A stretch of DNA of 54,474 bases, taken from assembly GCA_017991675.1 (NCBI GenBank), contig JAGOQB010000017.1, positions 1 to 54,474 on the forward strand, in the 5' to 3' direction. Under the pieces are notes generated by a model, which worked only from the letters and a program-made list of their open reading frames with translations, was not told the origin of the DNA and ran no database searches. Positions 23,926-33,305 of this stretch are shown here, in pieces. Positions within the stretch are counted from its first letter, which is position 1. Each line of letters begins with the position of its first letter. This stretch comes from Phenylobacterium sp. (lineage in GTDB: Bacteria; Pseudomonadota; Alphaproteobacteria; Caulobacterales; Caulobacteraceae). The position numbers and the translations under genes were made by a program.

Positions 23926-25848
23926 ATGATCCAGCGTCTCGCCGTCGCCGCGCTTTGCGCCCTCGCCGCCTGCAGTCCGCCCGCGGCCCCGCCGGCTCCG
24001 GCCCCGGAGGCCGACTGGCCCTATTACGGCGGCGACGCCGGGGGCCAGCGGTTCTCGCCCGCCGCCCAGATCACCCCGGCCAACGTGAAAGGGCTGAAGC
24101 TCGCCTGGACCTACTCCACCGGCCACATGCGGACCCACGCCGAGGCGGTGCAGCGCGCGGCGTTCGAGGCGACCCCGATCCTGGCCGGCGGCCGGCTCTA
24201 TCTCTGCAGCCCGTTCAACGTCGCCAGCGCCCACGATCCCGGCACCGGCAAGGCGCTCTGGACCTTCGACCCGAAGATCGACGCAGGCGCCCGCTATCCC
24301 AACAGCTTCAACTGCCGCGGCGTCGCCTATTGGCGCGATCCCGCCGCCCCAGCTGACGCTCCCTGCGCCGAGCGGATCTTCATGGCGACCAACGACCGAC
24401 GGCTCTTCGCGCTCGACGCCGCCACCGGCCGCGCCTGCGCGGGCTTTGGCCAGGCCGGCCAGCTCGACGCCATGCCGGGCGCGCGGCTGGCCCGCCCGGA
24501 CGGAGCGCAGATCACCTCGGCCCCGGTGGTGATCGACGGGATCGTCGTGGTCGGCTCCTCAATCGACGACAACCAGCGGGTCCGCGAAACGCCCGGCACG
24601 GTCCACGCCTTCGACGCGGTCACCGGCGCCCTGCGCTGGACCTACGATCCGCTGCAGGCGGCCGGGCCCGGGGTCGTCGCCGGCGCGGCCAACGTCTGGG
24701 CCCCGATGTCCGCCGACCCGGCCCGCGGCCTGGTGTTCCTGCCGACCTCCAGCCCCAGCCCCGACTTCTACGGCGCCGCGCGCCCGGGCGACGCCGCCCA
24801 CGCCAACTCGGTGGTCGCCGTCCACGCCGCCACCGGCCAGGTCGCCTGGGCGTTCCAGACCACCCACCACGACGTCTGGGACTACGACGTCCCGGCCCAG
24901 CCGACCCTGGCCATGCTCGGCTATCGCGGCGGCCCGGTCCGCCCGGCGGTGATCCAGACCACCAAGCAGGGCCTGGTCTTCACCCTCGACCGCGAGACCG
25001 GCCAGCCGATCATCCCGGTCGAGGAGCGCCCCGTGCCCCAGGGCGGCGAGGTCGGCGAGGTGCTCTCGCCCACCCAGCCCTTCCCGGTCGCGCCCGCGCC
25101 GCTGGCCCCCAGCCGCATCACCCCGGACGACGCCTACGGCCTGACGCCCTGGGACAAGGACGCCTGCCGCAAGCTGATCGCCGGGGCCCGCAACGAGGGG
25201 CTCTACACCCCGCCCAGCACCCGCGGGACGATCCTCTACCCGTTCACCGGCGGCGGTTCGAACTGGGGCGGCATCGCCTTCGATCCGCGCCGGGGGGTGG
25301 CGTTCATCAACACCTCCTCGGCCCTGCACAAGGTCACCCTGATCCCGGCGGGCCAGGTCGCCGGCGAGAAGCAGGCCAACCCCGGCCTCGAGATCAGCCC
25401 CCAGGCCGGCGCCCCCTACGGCATGCGGCGCGAGCTGCTGCGCTCGCCGCTCGGCCTGCCCTGCAACCCGCCGCCCTGGGGCCTGCTGAGCGCCGTCGAC
25501 ATGACCACCGGCAAGGTGCTCTGGCGCACCCCGCTCGGCGCCACCGGCGACCTCGCGCCCGGCTCGCAGGTCTTCGTCCGCGGGGTCGGCACACCCAACT
25601 TCGGCGGCCCGATCGCCACCGCCTCCGGCCTGGTGTTCATCGGCGCGGCGATGGACGACTACCTGCGCGCCTTCGACGCCAAGTCCGGTCGCGAGCTCTG
25701 GAAGGGCCGCCTGCCGGCCGGCGGCCAGGCCACGCCGATGACCTATGTCTGGAAGGGCCGTCAGTACGTGGTCATCGCCGCCGGCGGCCACGCCAAGGGC
25801 GACACCAAACGCGGCGACCAGGTCGTCGCCTTCGCCCTGCCGGACTAG
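23926..25848 (+). CDS. PQQ-dependent membrane dehydrogenase-like lipoprotein (glucose/quinate dehydrogenase type)
   Basis: A 640-residue quinoprotein. It begins with a lipoprotein signal (MIQRLAVAALCALAAC, Cys16), then WPYYGGDAGGQRFSPAAQI, the usual start of the eight-bladed propeller. It has several blade-closing tryptophan motifs (GKALWTFDPK, GALRWTYDP, GQVAWAFQT, GKVLWRTPLG, GRELWKGRLP) and TTHHDVWDYDVPAQPTL, characteristic of the Gcd/QuiA group. The N-terminal membrane helices of Gcd are missing and replaced by the lipid anchor. It would oxidise a sugar or alcohol in the periplasm and pass electrons to quinone. No PQQ synthesis genes are in the window. Confidence 0.9.
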   Translation: MIQRLAVAALCALAACSPPAAPPAPAPEADWPYYGGDAGGQRFSPAAQITPANVKGLKLAWTYSTGHMRTHAEAVQRAAFEATPILAGGRLYLCSPFNVASAHDPGTGKALWTFDPKIDAGARYPNSFNCRGVAYWRDPAAPADAPCAERIFMATNDRRLFALDAATGRACAGFGQAGQLDAMPGARLARPDGAQITSAPVVIDGIVVVGSSIDDNQRVRETPGTVHAFDAVTGALRWTYDPLQAAGPGVVAGAANVWAPMSADPARGLVFLPTSSPSPDFYGAARPGDAAHANSVVAVHAATGQVAWAFQTTHHDVWDYDVPAQPTLAMLGYRGGPVRPAVIQTTKQGLVFTLDRETGQPIIPVEERPVPQGGEVGEVLSPTQPFPVAPAPLAPSRITPDDAYGLTPWDKDACRKLIAGARNEGLYTPPSTRGTILYPFTGGGSNWGGIAFDPRRGVAFINTSSALHKVTLIPAGQVAGEKQANPGLEISPQAGAPYGMRRELLRSPLGLPCNPPPWGLLSAVDMTTGKVLWRTPLGATGDLAPGSQVFVRGVGTPNFGGPIATASGLVFIGAAMDDYLRAFDAKSGRELWKGRLPAGGQATPMTYVWKGRQYVVIAAGGHAKGDTKRGDQVVAFALPD

Positions 25849-25918
25849 AACCGCTCTTGACCGCCGTTGCGTAACAGGCCGAGCGTGGCGCCCAAAATTT
25901 AGGAAGGAACGCTCCGCC

Positions 25919-27331
25919 ATGACTGCTACGCCTGACTTCAAGCTCCTGATCGGCGGCCAACTGGTGGCCGGCGACGCGACGATGGACGTGATCAACCCGG
26001 CCACCGAGCAGCGCGTCGCCGTCTGCTCGCGCGCCTCCAAGGCCCAGCTCGACCAGGCGGTCGCCGCCGCCAAGGCCGCGTTCCCGGCCTGGGCCGCCAC
26101 CTCGATCGACGAGCGCCGCAAGGCGCTGCTGGCCATGGCCGACGCCATCCAGGGCGCCGCGCCCGAGCTCGCGCGCCTGCTGACCCAGGAACAGGGCAAG
26201 CCGCTGCAGGCGGCGATGGGCGAGGTGTTCGGGGCTGCGGCCTTCTTCCGCTACTTCGCCAGCCTCGATCTGCCGGCCAAGACCGTCCAGGACGACGCGA
26301 CCGGCCGCGTCGAGATCCGCCGCAAGCCGCTCGGCGTGATCGGGGCCATCGTGCCCTGGAACTTCCCGCTGATCCTGATGTCCTTCAAGGTTCCGGCCGC
26401 CCTGCTGGCCGGCAACACCATCGTCCTGAAGCCGGCCGCGACCACGCCGCTCTCGACCCTGAAGATCGCCGAACTGGTCAAGGACCTGGTCCCGCCCGGC
26501 GTGCTCAACGTCATCGCCGACGCCAACGACCTGGGCGCGGCGATCACCGGCCATCCCGACATCCGCAAGATCAGCTTCACCGGCTCGACCGAGACCGGCA
26601 AGCGGGTGATGGCCGGCGCCGCCGACGCCCTCAAGCGCGTCACCCTGGAGCTGGGCGGCAACGACGCGGCCATCGTGCTGGACGACGTCGACCCGGTCGA
26701 GACCGCGCCGAAGATCTTCGCCGCCGCCTTCCAGAATTCCGGGCAGGTCTGCATCGCCGCCAAGCGGGTCTACATCCACGAGAGCATCTACGACGCCATG
26801 TGCGCCGAGCTGGCCAAGCTCGCCGACGCGGCCGTGGTCGGCGACGGCCTGGAGCAAGGCACCCAGTTCGGCCCGCTGCAGAACAAGGCCCAGTTCGACA
26901 AGGTCCTCGACTACATCGAGGCCGGCAAGCGCGACGGCAAGGTCATCGCCGGCGGCGCCCGCGCCGGCGACACCGGCTACTTCATCCGTCCGACCATCGT
27001 GCGCGACATCACCGACGGCTCCAAGCTGGTCGACGAGGAGCAGTTCGGCCCGGTGCTGCCGCTGATCAAGTTCAAGGACGCCGCCGACGCCGTGGCCCGC
27101 GCCAACGCCTCGGAGTACGGCCTCGGCGGCTCGATCTGGGCCAAGGACGCCGAGCGCGCCTGGGACCTGGCCGCGGGCATGGAGTCCGGCACCGTCTGGA
27201 TCAACAAGCACGCCGACCTGCAGCCGCACCTGCCGTTCGGCGGGGCCAAGCTCTCGGGCGTCGGCAGCGAACTGGGCGAAGAGGGCCTCAAGGAGTTCAC
27301 CCAGGTCCAGGTCCTGAACATGGTGCGCTAA
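25919..27331 (+). CDS. NAD(P)-dependent aldehyde dehydrogenase
   Basis: A 470-residue aldehyde dehydrogenase. Visible landmarks are VPWNFPL (catalytic Asn), SFTGSTETGKRVM (cofactor loop), LELGGNDAAIVL (general-base Glu) and NSGQVCIAAKRVYI (nucleophile Cys). It ends with LPFGGAKLSGVGSELGEEGLKEFTQV. AGGAAGGA precedes the ATG at 25919. It lies 70 nt after the PQQ dehydrogenase on the same strand, so alcohol to aldehyde to acid across the two enzymes is a natural inference. A strong terminator follows. Confidence 0.93.
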   Translation: MTATPDFKLLIGGQLVAGDATMDVINPATEQRVAVCSRASKAQLDQAVAAAKAAFPAWAATSIDERRKALLAMADAIQGAAPELARLLTQEQGKPLQAAMGEVFGAAAFFRYFASLDLPAKTVQDDATGRVEIRRKPLGVIGAIVPWNFPLILMSFKVPAALLAGNTIVLKPAATTPLSTLKIAELVKDLVPPGVLNVIADANDLGAAITGHPDIRKISFTGSTETGKRVMAGAADALKRVTLELGGNDAAIVLDDVDPVETAPKIFAAAFQNSGQVCIAAKRVYIHESIYDAMCAELAKLADAAVVGDGLEQGTQFGPLQNKAQFDKVLDYIEAGKRDGKVIAGGARAGDTGYFIRPTIVRDITDGSKLVDEEQFGPVLPLIKFKDAADAVARANASEYGLGGSIWAKDAERAWDLAAGMESGTVWINKHADLQPHLPFGGAKLSGVGSELGEEGLKEFTQVQVLNMVR

Positions 27332-27339
27332 CGGCCCGC

Positions 27340-27367
27340 GGCGGCCCCGGCTCGCGCCGGGGCCGCC
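27340..27367 (+). terminator. Strong GC-rich terminator hairpin after the aldehyde dehydrogenase gene
   Basis: A perfect 12-bp stem (27340-27351 with 27356-27367, loop tcgc) begins 9 nt after the stop codon and is followed by ACCTTG. It marks the end of the 18560-27331 transcription run. Confidence 0.8.
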
Positions 27368-27553
27368 ACCTTGTCGTCCCAACTTTAGACCCGCCCTCCC
27401 ACACCTTGAGCGCGGCCCATAGTCACCGACTTGGAGACGGTGAACTTACTTGCTGAAGCGGCCAGCCGAACAGCGGCTGCGAGCGCTGGCGGTTAGTAAT
27501 TTCGTCTTAATCATGGCGCCCGACCCTGCCCATCGCTGGCTCGTCGCCAGCAA

Positions 27554-30500
27554 TTGCATTTCCAAGCGGGTTTGGGTGGGCGCGTGCAGAGTTGGGAAGT
27601 AACGGCCGGGATTCGGTCCGAGGTCGTGTTTGTCGATACCCGTATTGAGGGCTACGAGACCATCGTCGCCGGTATTGCTCCGACCGCTGAGGTGGTGCTG
27701 ATCGACGCCAGCGGTGACGGCGTCGCGCAGATGGCGCAGGCGTTGGCGGAGCGGTCGGATATCGAGGCCATCCATATCGTCGGGCATGGCCAGGCCGGCC
27801 TGCTGCTCCTGGGATCGGCCGCACTGCATGCAGGCAATCTCGACGCCTATACCGGCGAACTCGGCGCCATCGGACGAGCGCTCGCACCCGGCGGCGACAT
27901 CCAGCTATGGGGATGCGAGATCGGAGCGGGTTCCGAGGGGCGGACCTTCATCCATGCCCTGGCCGGCGCCACCGGCGCCGACGTCGCAGCCTCGGACGAT
28001 CTCACCGGCGCGAGCGGCGACTGGACGCTTGAGGTCGCGAGCGGCGAGGTGGCGGCCTCGGCCGCACTGGACGCCGCCACGCTCGACGCCTTCCAGGGGA
28101 GCCTGGCCAGTGTGGCGGGGACTATCGACTTCACGAGCGGGACCGTTCTCGGCCCAACCGTGACCGACGGCATGGGCGGCTCCAGCGACATCCCCGGCGC
28201 CGTCTACCAGATCCTCGCTACGTCGACCGATGGAACGCCGACAGGCGTTGCTTGGGAGTACTTCAGCGACCCATCTGGCTTGGAGGGCATCGGTACGGGC
28301 GCTGCCGAGGGCGACCCGGTCGTGGTGATCCGCACGGCCGACAGTTCGCAATTCTGGTTCAAGGGCATCACCACCTCTAACCATATCGGCGCCCAAACCA
28401 GGGTGACGTTTGAAGGTTTCCGCGACGGCGTCTCTACGGGGGCGGTGACTTTGAATGTCGCCCCCACCGGCATCGACACCTACACCGTAACAGACCTGCC
28501 CGCGTCGACATTCCAAAACGTGGATGAGGTTCGGATCACCAACCCCGACTATTCGGGAAGCTTTTTCGCCTACGACAACATCGTCCTCGGAGACCCGGTG
28601 GTCCCCAATCTTTCGCCGGTGATCGACGCTAACGGGGCGGGCGGCGGGACGGCGAACGCCGTCACGTTTACCGAGAACGGCCCGGCCGTTCGTATCCTGA
28701 CCAGCGACGCAACCCTCACCGACGACGACAACCTCACGAGCATGACCCTGAAGCTCGCGTCGACCCCCGACGGCGCCGCCGAACTGATGGCCTATTCGGC
28801 GGCTCTCAACGGCGGCGCCTCCCTGGCCTCGCTCGGCCTGTCGGGCGCTTACGACAGCGCGACCGGGACCTACACCATATCCGGCACGGCGGCGTCCGCC
28901 GTCTATCAGGGCGTCGCGCGGGCGATGGTCTACGCCAACAGCAGCGAAGCGCCCGCCACCGCTAGTCGGACCGTGACGATTTCGGCGACCGACGCCGACG
29001 GCGCGACCGGTCAAGCGACTGCGACCATCACCGTCGCGGCGGTGAACGACGCGCCCACGGCGACGAACCTGAGCCAGAGCACGGGGGCGGCCCAAGGCGG
29101 TCCCTCAGTGGCGCTGAACGACATCGTCGTCACCGATGTGGACACCGGCGATACGATCACGGCGACCCTCACCCTGAGCGATCCGGCCGCCGGCGCGCTG
29201 AGCACCGGGACGTTCGGTTCGGCGACCTCGACCTTCAACACCGGTACGGGCGTCTGGACCGTCGCGGGCTCCGTGGCGGACGTCAATGCGGCGCTCGCCT
29301 CGGTGGCGCTGACGCCGTCGGCGGGCAACGCGCAGGACTTCAGCATCACCACTCGCATCCGTGACGCGGCGGGCACAGGCCCTGCGGACGGGACAATTGC
29401 GGTGACGGTCGCCGCCGCGGACCCGCCGCCCTCGGTCAGCGGCGCCATCGCCGTTCCGGCCAACGGCAGCTACGCGGCAGGTCAGACGCTGAGCTTCACC
29501 GTCACCTTCGACGAGAACGTCACGGTGACCGGGACCGACAGCGTGCTCGGCCTGACCATCGGCAGCGTGGCGCGTGACGCGACATTCGCCTCCAGCACCG
29601 CCAATTCGATCACCTACGTTTACACGGTGCAGGCCGGCGACACCGACGCCAACGGCATCTCGGTCGGCGGCGTGACGCTGGGGACCACGACGATCCGCGA
29701 CGGCGCCGGCAACGACGCTGTCCTGAACCTCAGCGGCCACCTGCCGTCGACCGCCGGCGTCTTGGTCGATACGACCGCCCCTGCCGTCGCCAGCGTCATC
29801 GTGCCGCCCAACGACACCTACGTGGCCGGCCAGAACCTCGACTTCACGGTGACCTTCGATGAGAACGTCACGGTGACCGGCGCCGACGGCACAGTCGGCC
29901 TGACCGTCGGCGCCGCGGCCCGCAGCGCCGCCTTCCTTTCCAGCAGCGGCAATACGGTCACCTACCGCTACACGGTCCAGGCCGGGGACGTGGACGCCGA
30001 TGGCGTTACGATAGGCGGCCTTACGCTTGGCGGCGGCAGCATCCGCGACGCCGCCGGCAACAACGCCGTCCTGACCCTGAACAGCGTCGGGGCCACCGCC
30101 AACGTGCTTGTCGACGCAACCGTGCCGACGGTGAGCGGAAATATCACCGTTCCGGTCGCCGACACCTACATCGTGGGCGATACGCTGAACTTCACCGTCA
30201 CCTTCAACGAGAACGTGACCCTGAACGGCACGCCCAGCACGCTCGGCCTGAACATCGGCGGCGCGGCGCGCAGCGCCACCATCACCGGCACGACGGCCAA
30301 TTCGATCACCTACAGCTACACGGTGCAGAACGGCGACAACGATGGCGACGGCATTGCGGTCAGCGGCGTCTCGCTGAACGGCGGGACGATCCGCGACGGC
30401 TCTGGCAACAACGCCAACCTCGCCCTCTCCGGCCATGTCCCATCGACCTCGGGCGTCCTGATCGATGGAGGCCCGCCCTCGGTCAGCGGCGCCATCGCCG

Positions 30501-33244
30501 TTCCGGCCAACGGCAGCTACGCGGCAGGTCAGACGCTGAGCTTCACCCTCACCTTCGACGAGAACGTCACGGTGACCGGGACCGACAGCGTGCTCGGCCT
30601 GACCATCGGCAGCGTGGCGCGTGATGCGACATTCGCCTCCAGCACCGCCAATTCGATCACCTACGCCTACACGGTGCAGGCCGGCGACACCGACGCCAAC
30701 GGCATCTCGGTCGGCGGCGTCACGCTGGGGACCACGACGATCAAGGATGGGGGCGGCAACGACGCCATCTTGAATCTCAGCGGCCACGTGCCCACCACCG
30801 CGGGCATCCTGGTGGACACGACCGCCCCTGCGGTCGCCAGCGTCAGCGTGCCCTCCAATGGCGCCTACGCGGCCGGCCAGCACCTCGACTTCACGGTGAC
30901 CTTCGATGAGAACGTGACCATCACTGGGACGGACAGTGCGCTTGGCCTGACGGTCGGCGCCGCGGCCCGCAGCGCCACCTTCCTTTCCAGCAGCGGCAAT
31001 ACGGTCACCTACCGCTACACGGTCCAGGCCGGAGACGCGGACGCCGACGGCGTTACGATAGGCGGCCTTACGCTCGCCGGCGGCGCGATCCGCGACGCCG
31101 CCGGCAATGACGCCGTCCTGACGCTGAACAGTGTGGGCGCGACCGGCGGCGTGCTGGTCGACGCCAGCCTGCCGATGGTGACCGGGAACATCGGCGTTCC
31201 CGCCGACGGCGTGTACGCCGCGGGCCAGACGCTGAACTTCACCGTGACCTTCAGCGAAAATGTGCTCGTGTCCGGGACCGACAGCGCGCTCGGCCTGACC
31301 ATCGGCGGCGCGGCCCGCAGCGCGACCTACGCCTCCAAGACGGCCAACTCGATCACCTACGCCTACACGGTGCAGGCGGGCGACAACGATGGCGACGGCG
31401 TCGCGGTCGGCGCGATCTCGCTGGGAAGCAGCACCATCCGGGACGGCGGCGGCAACAACGCCGACCTGACCCTCACCGGCCGCGTGCCGGCCACAACCGG
31501 CGTGCTGGTCGACACTGCCGCGCCTTCCTTCGTGAGCGCCAGCATCAACGGCGCCACGCTTGTCATGACCTATTCCGACGCAGATCTGCTGGATGCGGCT
31601 CATGCGCCTACGGCGGGCGCCTTCGCCGTCATGGCGGGCGGTGCCCCCATTGCTGTAACAGCGGTCGCGGTCAATGGGGCGGCGCACACCGTCACGCTGA
31701 CGCTGGCCTCGCCCGTCGCCGCCGGGGTGACGGTCACGGTCGCCTACACCGATCCGAGCGGCGGCGACGACGCCAACGCCGTCCAGGACGCCGGCGGCAA
31801 CGACGCGGCTAGCCTCACCGCCACCAGCGTCACCAACACGACAGCAGCGCCGCCGACCACGACGCCGCCGACCACAACCCTGATCGACGGCGTTTCGGTC
31901 GAGAAGGCTGTGGGCGCAACACCAGACGGCACGCCGACCCAGACGGTGACGATCCCGGTCGTGCTCTCGACGCGTCAGGATCAGGTCGGGAACAACCAGG
32001 TTGCGGACATTCCGCTGGTGACGGCCAGTTCCGGCGCCGCCTTGCTCGGGATTCAGGCGCCGATCGGTCTCGGCCTGACCGCAAGCGGCCCGCAAGCTCC
32101 AAGGGCGGCCGGCGATTCCCTGACCGACCTGATCCGCGCGATCCAGGCCCACAGTAGCGGCGGGTCGCAGGATCAGAATCAACTCACCGGCGGCGGGACG
32201 AGCTTCGTGAACGGCCTTACGTCCGGCACGCCCTTGCTGGTTCAGACCATCGTAACCCAGGGAGGCGGCGGATCCGCCGAAAGCCCGCTGGTTATCCAGG
32301 GCCAACCGCAGGATTCTGTGCAGACCGCGCTGGTGATCGACACGCACAGCCAGCCCGGCGGCGTGCCGATCGAACTGCAGAACGTGGACTTCGCGGCGAT
32401 CATCGGCGCCGCGACCGTGACCGGCGGGGCGGGTTCCCAGCATGTCTGGGGTGACAGCGCGAACCAGTCCATCTTCTTAGGGGCGGACGACGACGTCCTG
32501 AACGGCGGCGGTGGAAACGACACGGTCGGCTCGGCCGGCGGGAACGATCAGGTTCACGGCGACGACGGCGACGACGTGGTCTTCGGCGGTGAAGGCGACG
32601 ACTTCGTGCACGGCAACGCCGGGAACGACACCGCCCGGGGCGATGCGGGCGAGGACCGCGTCTACGGCGGCAAGGGCGACGACCAGGTGTTCGGCGGCGG
32701 CGACAACGATCTGCTGTTCGGCGACCTTGGCCACGACACCCTGCAAGGCAACACCGGCCAGGACACGCTAAGCGGCGGCGAAGGCGCCGATCTCCTCCAC
32801 GGCGGGCAGGACAGCGACGTCCTGTTCGGCGGCGGCGACAACGACTTGCTGTTCGGTGACCTGGGCCAGGACTCTCTGCAGGGCAACACTGGCCAGGACA
32901 CGCTGGACGGCGGCGCGGGCGCCGACATCCTTTATGGCGGCCAGGGCGACGACGTCCTGTTCGGGGGCGACGGGGCCGATACTCTGTTCGGCGACCTCGG
33001 CGACGACACGCTGACGGGAGGCCTGGGCGCAGACCTCTACGTGACCGCCGGCGGCAGGGGCGAGGACCAGGTCCTCGACTTCAACTTCGCCGCGGGCGAC
33101 CGGATAGGCTTGCTGGCTGGGAGCGCCTACAGCGCCGCTCAGGTCGACGGAAACACGGTGATTTCCCTCACCGGTGGAGGACAGATGACGCTGGTCAATG
33201 TCCAGCTGTCCGGTTTGGGCGATGGGTGGATCATGACGATCTAA
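27554..33244 (+). CDS. Giant DUF4347 / Ig-like / RTX calcium-binding secreted protein
   Basis: About 1896 residues, probably surface-bound or secreted by a type I system. The domains in order are: DUF4347 (about 20-175, with IHIVGHGQAG and LWGCEIG), a beta region (about 184-345), cadherin-like repeats (about 350-620), six Ig-like repeats of about 115 residues (about 627-1320, each with AGQxLxFTVTFDENV and YTVQAGD), a SwmB-like domain (about 1322-1420), a linker, and about 18 RTX nonapeptides GGxGxDxLx (about 1640-1830) before the C-terminal secretion region. There is no Sec signal, as expected for type I export. The first usable codon is TTG at 27554; a GTG at about 27584 is an alternative. 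No T1SS genes are nearby. Confidence 0.85.
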   Translation: MHFQAGLGGRVQSWEVTAGIRSEVVFVDTRIEGYETIVAGIAPTAEVVLIDASGDGVAQMAQALAERSDIEAIHIVGHGQAGLLLLGSAALHAGNLDAYTGELGAIGRALAPGGDIQLWGCEIGAGSEGRTFIHALAGATGADVAASDDLTGASGDWTLEVASGEVAASAALDAATLDAFQGSLASVAGTIDFTSGTVLGPTVTDGMGGSSDIPGAVYQILATSTDGTPTGVAWEYFSDPSGLEGIGTGAAEGDPVVVIRTADSSQFWFKGITTSNHIGAQTRVTFEGFRDGVSTGAVTLNVAPTGIDTYTVTDLPASTFQNVDEVRITNPDYSGSFFAYDNIVLGDPVVPNLSPVIDANGAGGGTANAVTFTENGPAVRILTSDATLTDDDNLTSMTLKLASTPDGAAELMAYSAALNGGASLASLGLSGAYDSATGTYTISGTAASAVYQGVARAMVYANSSEAPATASRTVTISATDADGATGQATATITVAAVNDAPTATNLSQSTGAAQGGPSVALNDIVVTDVDTGDTITATLTLSDPAAGALSTGTFGSATSTFNTGTGVWTVAGSVADVNAALASVALTPSAGNAQDFSITTRIRDAAGTGPADGTIAVTVAAADPPPSVSGAIAVPANGSYAAGQTLSFTVTFDENVTVTGTDSVLGLTIGSVARDATFASSTANSITYVYTVQAGDTDANGISVGGVTLGTTTIRDGAGNDAVLNLSGHLPSTAGVLVDTTAPAVASVIVPPNDTYVAGQNLDFTVTFDENVTVTGADGTVGLTVGAAARSAAFLSSSGNTVTYRYTVQAGDVDADGVTIGGLTLGGGSIRDAAGNNAVLTLNSVGATANVLVDATVPTVSGNITVPVADTYIVGDTLNFTVTFNENVTLNGTPSTLGLNIGGAARSATITGTTANSITYSYTVQNGDNDGDGIAVSGVSLNGGTIRDGSGNNANLALSGHVPSTSGVLIDGGPPSVSGAIAVPANGSYAAGQTLSFTLTFDENVTVTGTDSVLGLTIGSVARDATFASSTANSITYAYTVQAGDTDANGISVGGVTLGTTTIKDGGGNDAILNLSGHVPTTAGILVDTTAPAVASVSVPSNGAYAAGQHLDFTVTFDENVTITGTDSALGLTVGAAARSATFLSSSGNTVTYRYTVQAGDADADGVTIGGLTLAGGAIRDAAGNDAVLTLNSVGATGGVLVDASLPMVTGNIGVPADGVYAAGQTLNFTVTFSENVLVSGTDSALGLTIGGAARSATYASKTANSITYAYTVQAGDNDGDGVAVGAISLGSSTIRDGGGNNADLTLTGRVPATTGVLVDTAAPSFVSASINGATLVMTYSDADLLDAAHAPTAGAFAVMAGGAPIAVTAVAVNGAAHTVTLTLASPVAAGVTVTVAYTDPSGGDDANAVQDAGGNDAASLTATSVTNTTAAPPTTTPPTTTLIDGVSVEKAVGATPDGTPTQTVTIPVVLSTRQDQVGNNQVADIPLVTASSGAALLGIQAPIGLGLTASGPQAPRAAGDSLTDLIRAIQAHSSGGSQDQNQLTGGGTSFVNGLTSGTPLLVQTIVTQGGGGSAESPLVIQGQPQDSVQTALVIDTHSQPGGVPIELQNVDFAAIIGAATVTGGAGSQHVWGDSANQSIFLGADDDVLNGGGGNDTVGSAGGNDQVHGDDGDDVVFGGEGDDFVHGNAGNDTARGDAGEDRVYGGKGDDQVFGGGDNDLLFGDLGHDTLQGNTGQDTLSGGEGADLLHGGQDSDVLFGGGDNDLLFGDLGQDSLQGNTGQDTLDGGAGADILYGGQGDDVLFGGDGADTLFGDLGDDTLTGGLGADLYVTAGGRGEDQVLDFNFAAGDRIGLLAGSAYSAAQVDGNTVISLTGGGQMTLVNVQLSGLGDGWIMTI
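29434..31527 (+). repeat. Six tandem Ig-like repeats arranged as two copies of a 1047-bp triplet
   Basis: Repeats 1-3 start near 29434, 29781 and 30121, and repeats 4-6 near 30481, 30828 and 31171. Repeats 1 and 4, 2 and 5, and 3 and 6 are each other's closest relatives. Repeats 1 and 4 are nearly identical in DNA over about 285 bp (a handful of differences, such as GTC versus CTC and GTT versus GCC codons). The offset is exactly 1047 bp (349 codons), so a three-repeat block was duplicated in frame and quite recently. Confidence 0.85.
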
Positions 33245-33305
33245 CGCCTGGGCGGACGGACGTGGCGCAAGGGCTTGCCGCCAGTCTCATGTTGGGCCGC
33301 CCCCC

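Noticed and set aside
24559-26199. 546-codon minus-strand open frame opposite the PQQ dehydrogenase and aldehyde dehydrogenase
   Set aside because: It spans two unrelated real genes and the gap between them, as expected of a GC-rich antisense frame.
29105-32443. Very long open frame on the minus strand opposite the giant adhesin
   Set aside because: It mirrors a repetitive, high-GC gene; its product is low-complexity Arg/Gly/Asp sequence without any domain, and stop codons are simply rare in that frame.
32440-33060. Regularly spaced repeats resembling a CRISPR array
   Set aside because: The periodicity is 27 bp and codes for RTX nonapeptides in frame; there are no identical repeats with unique spacers.
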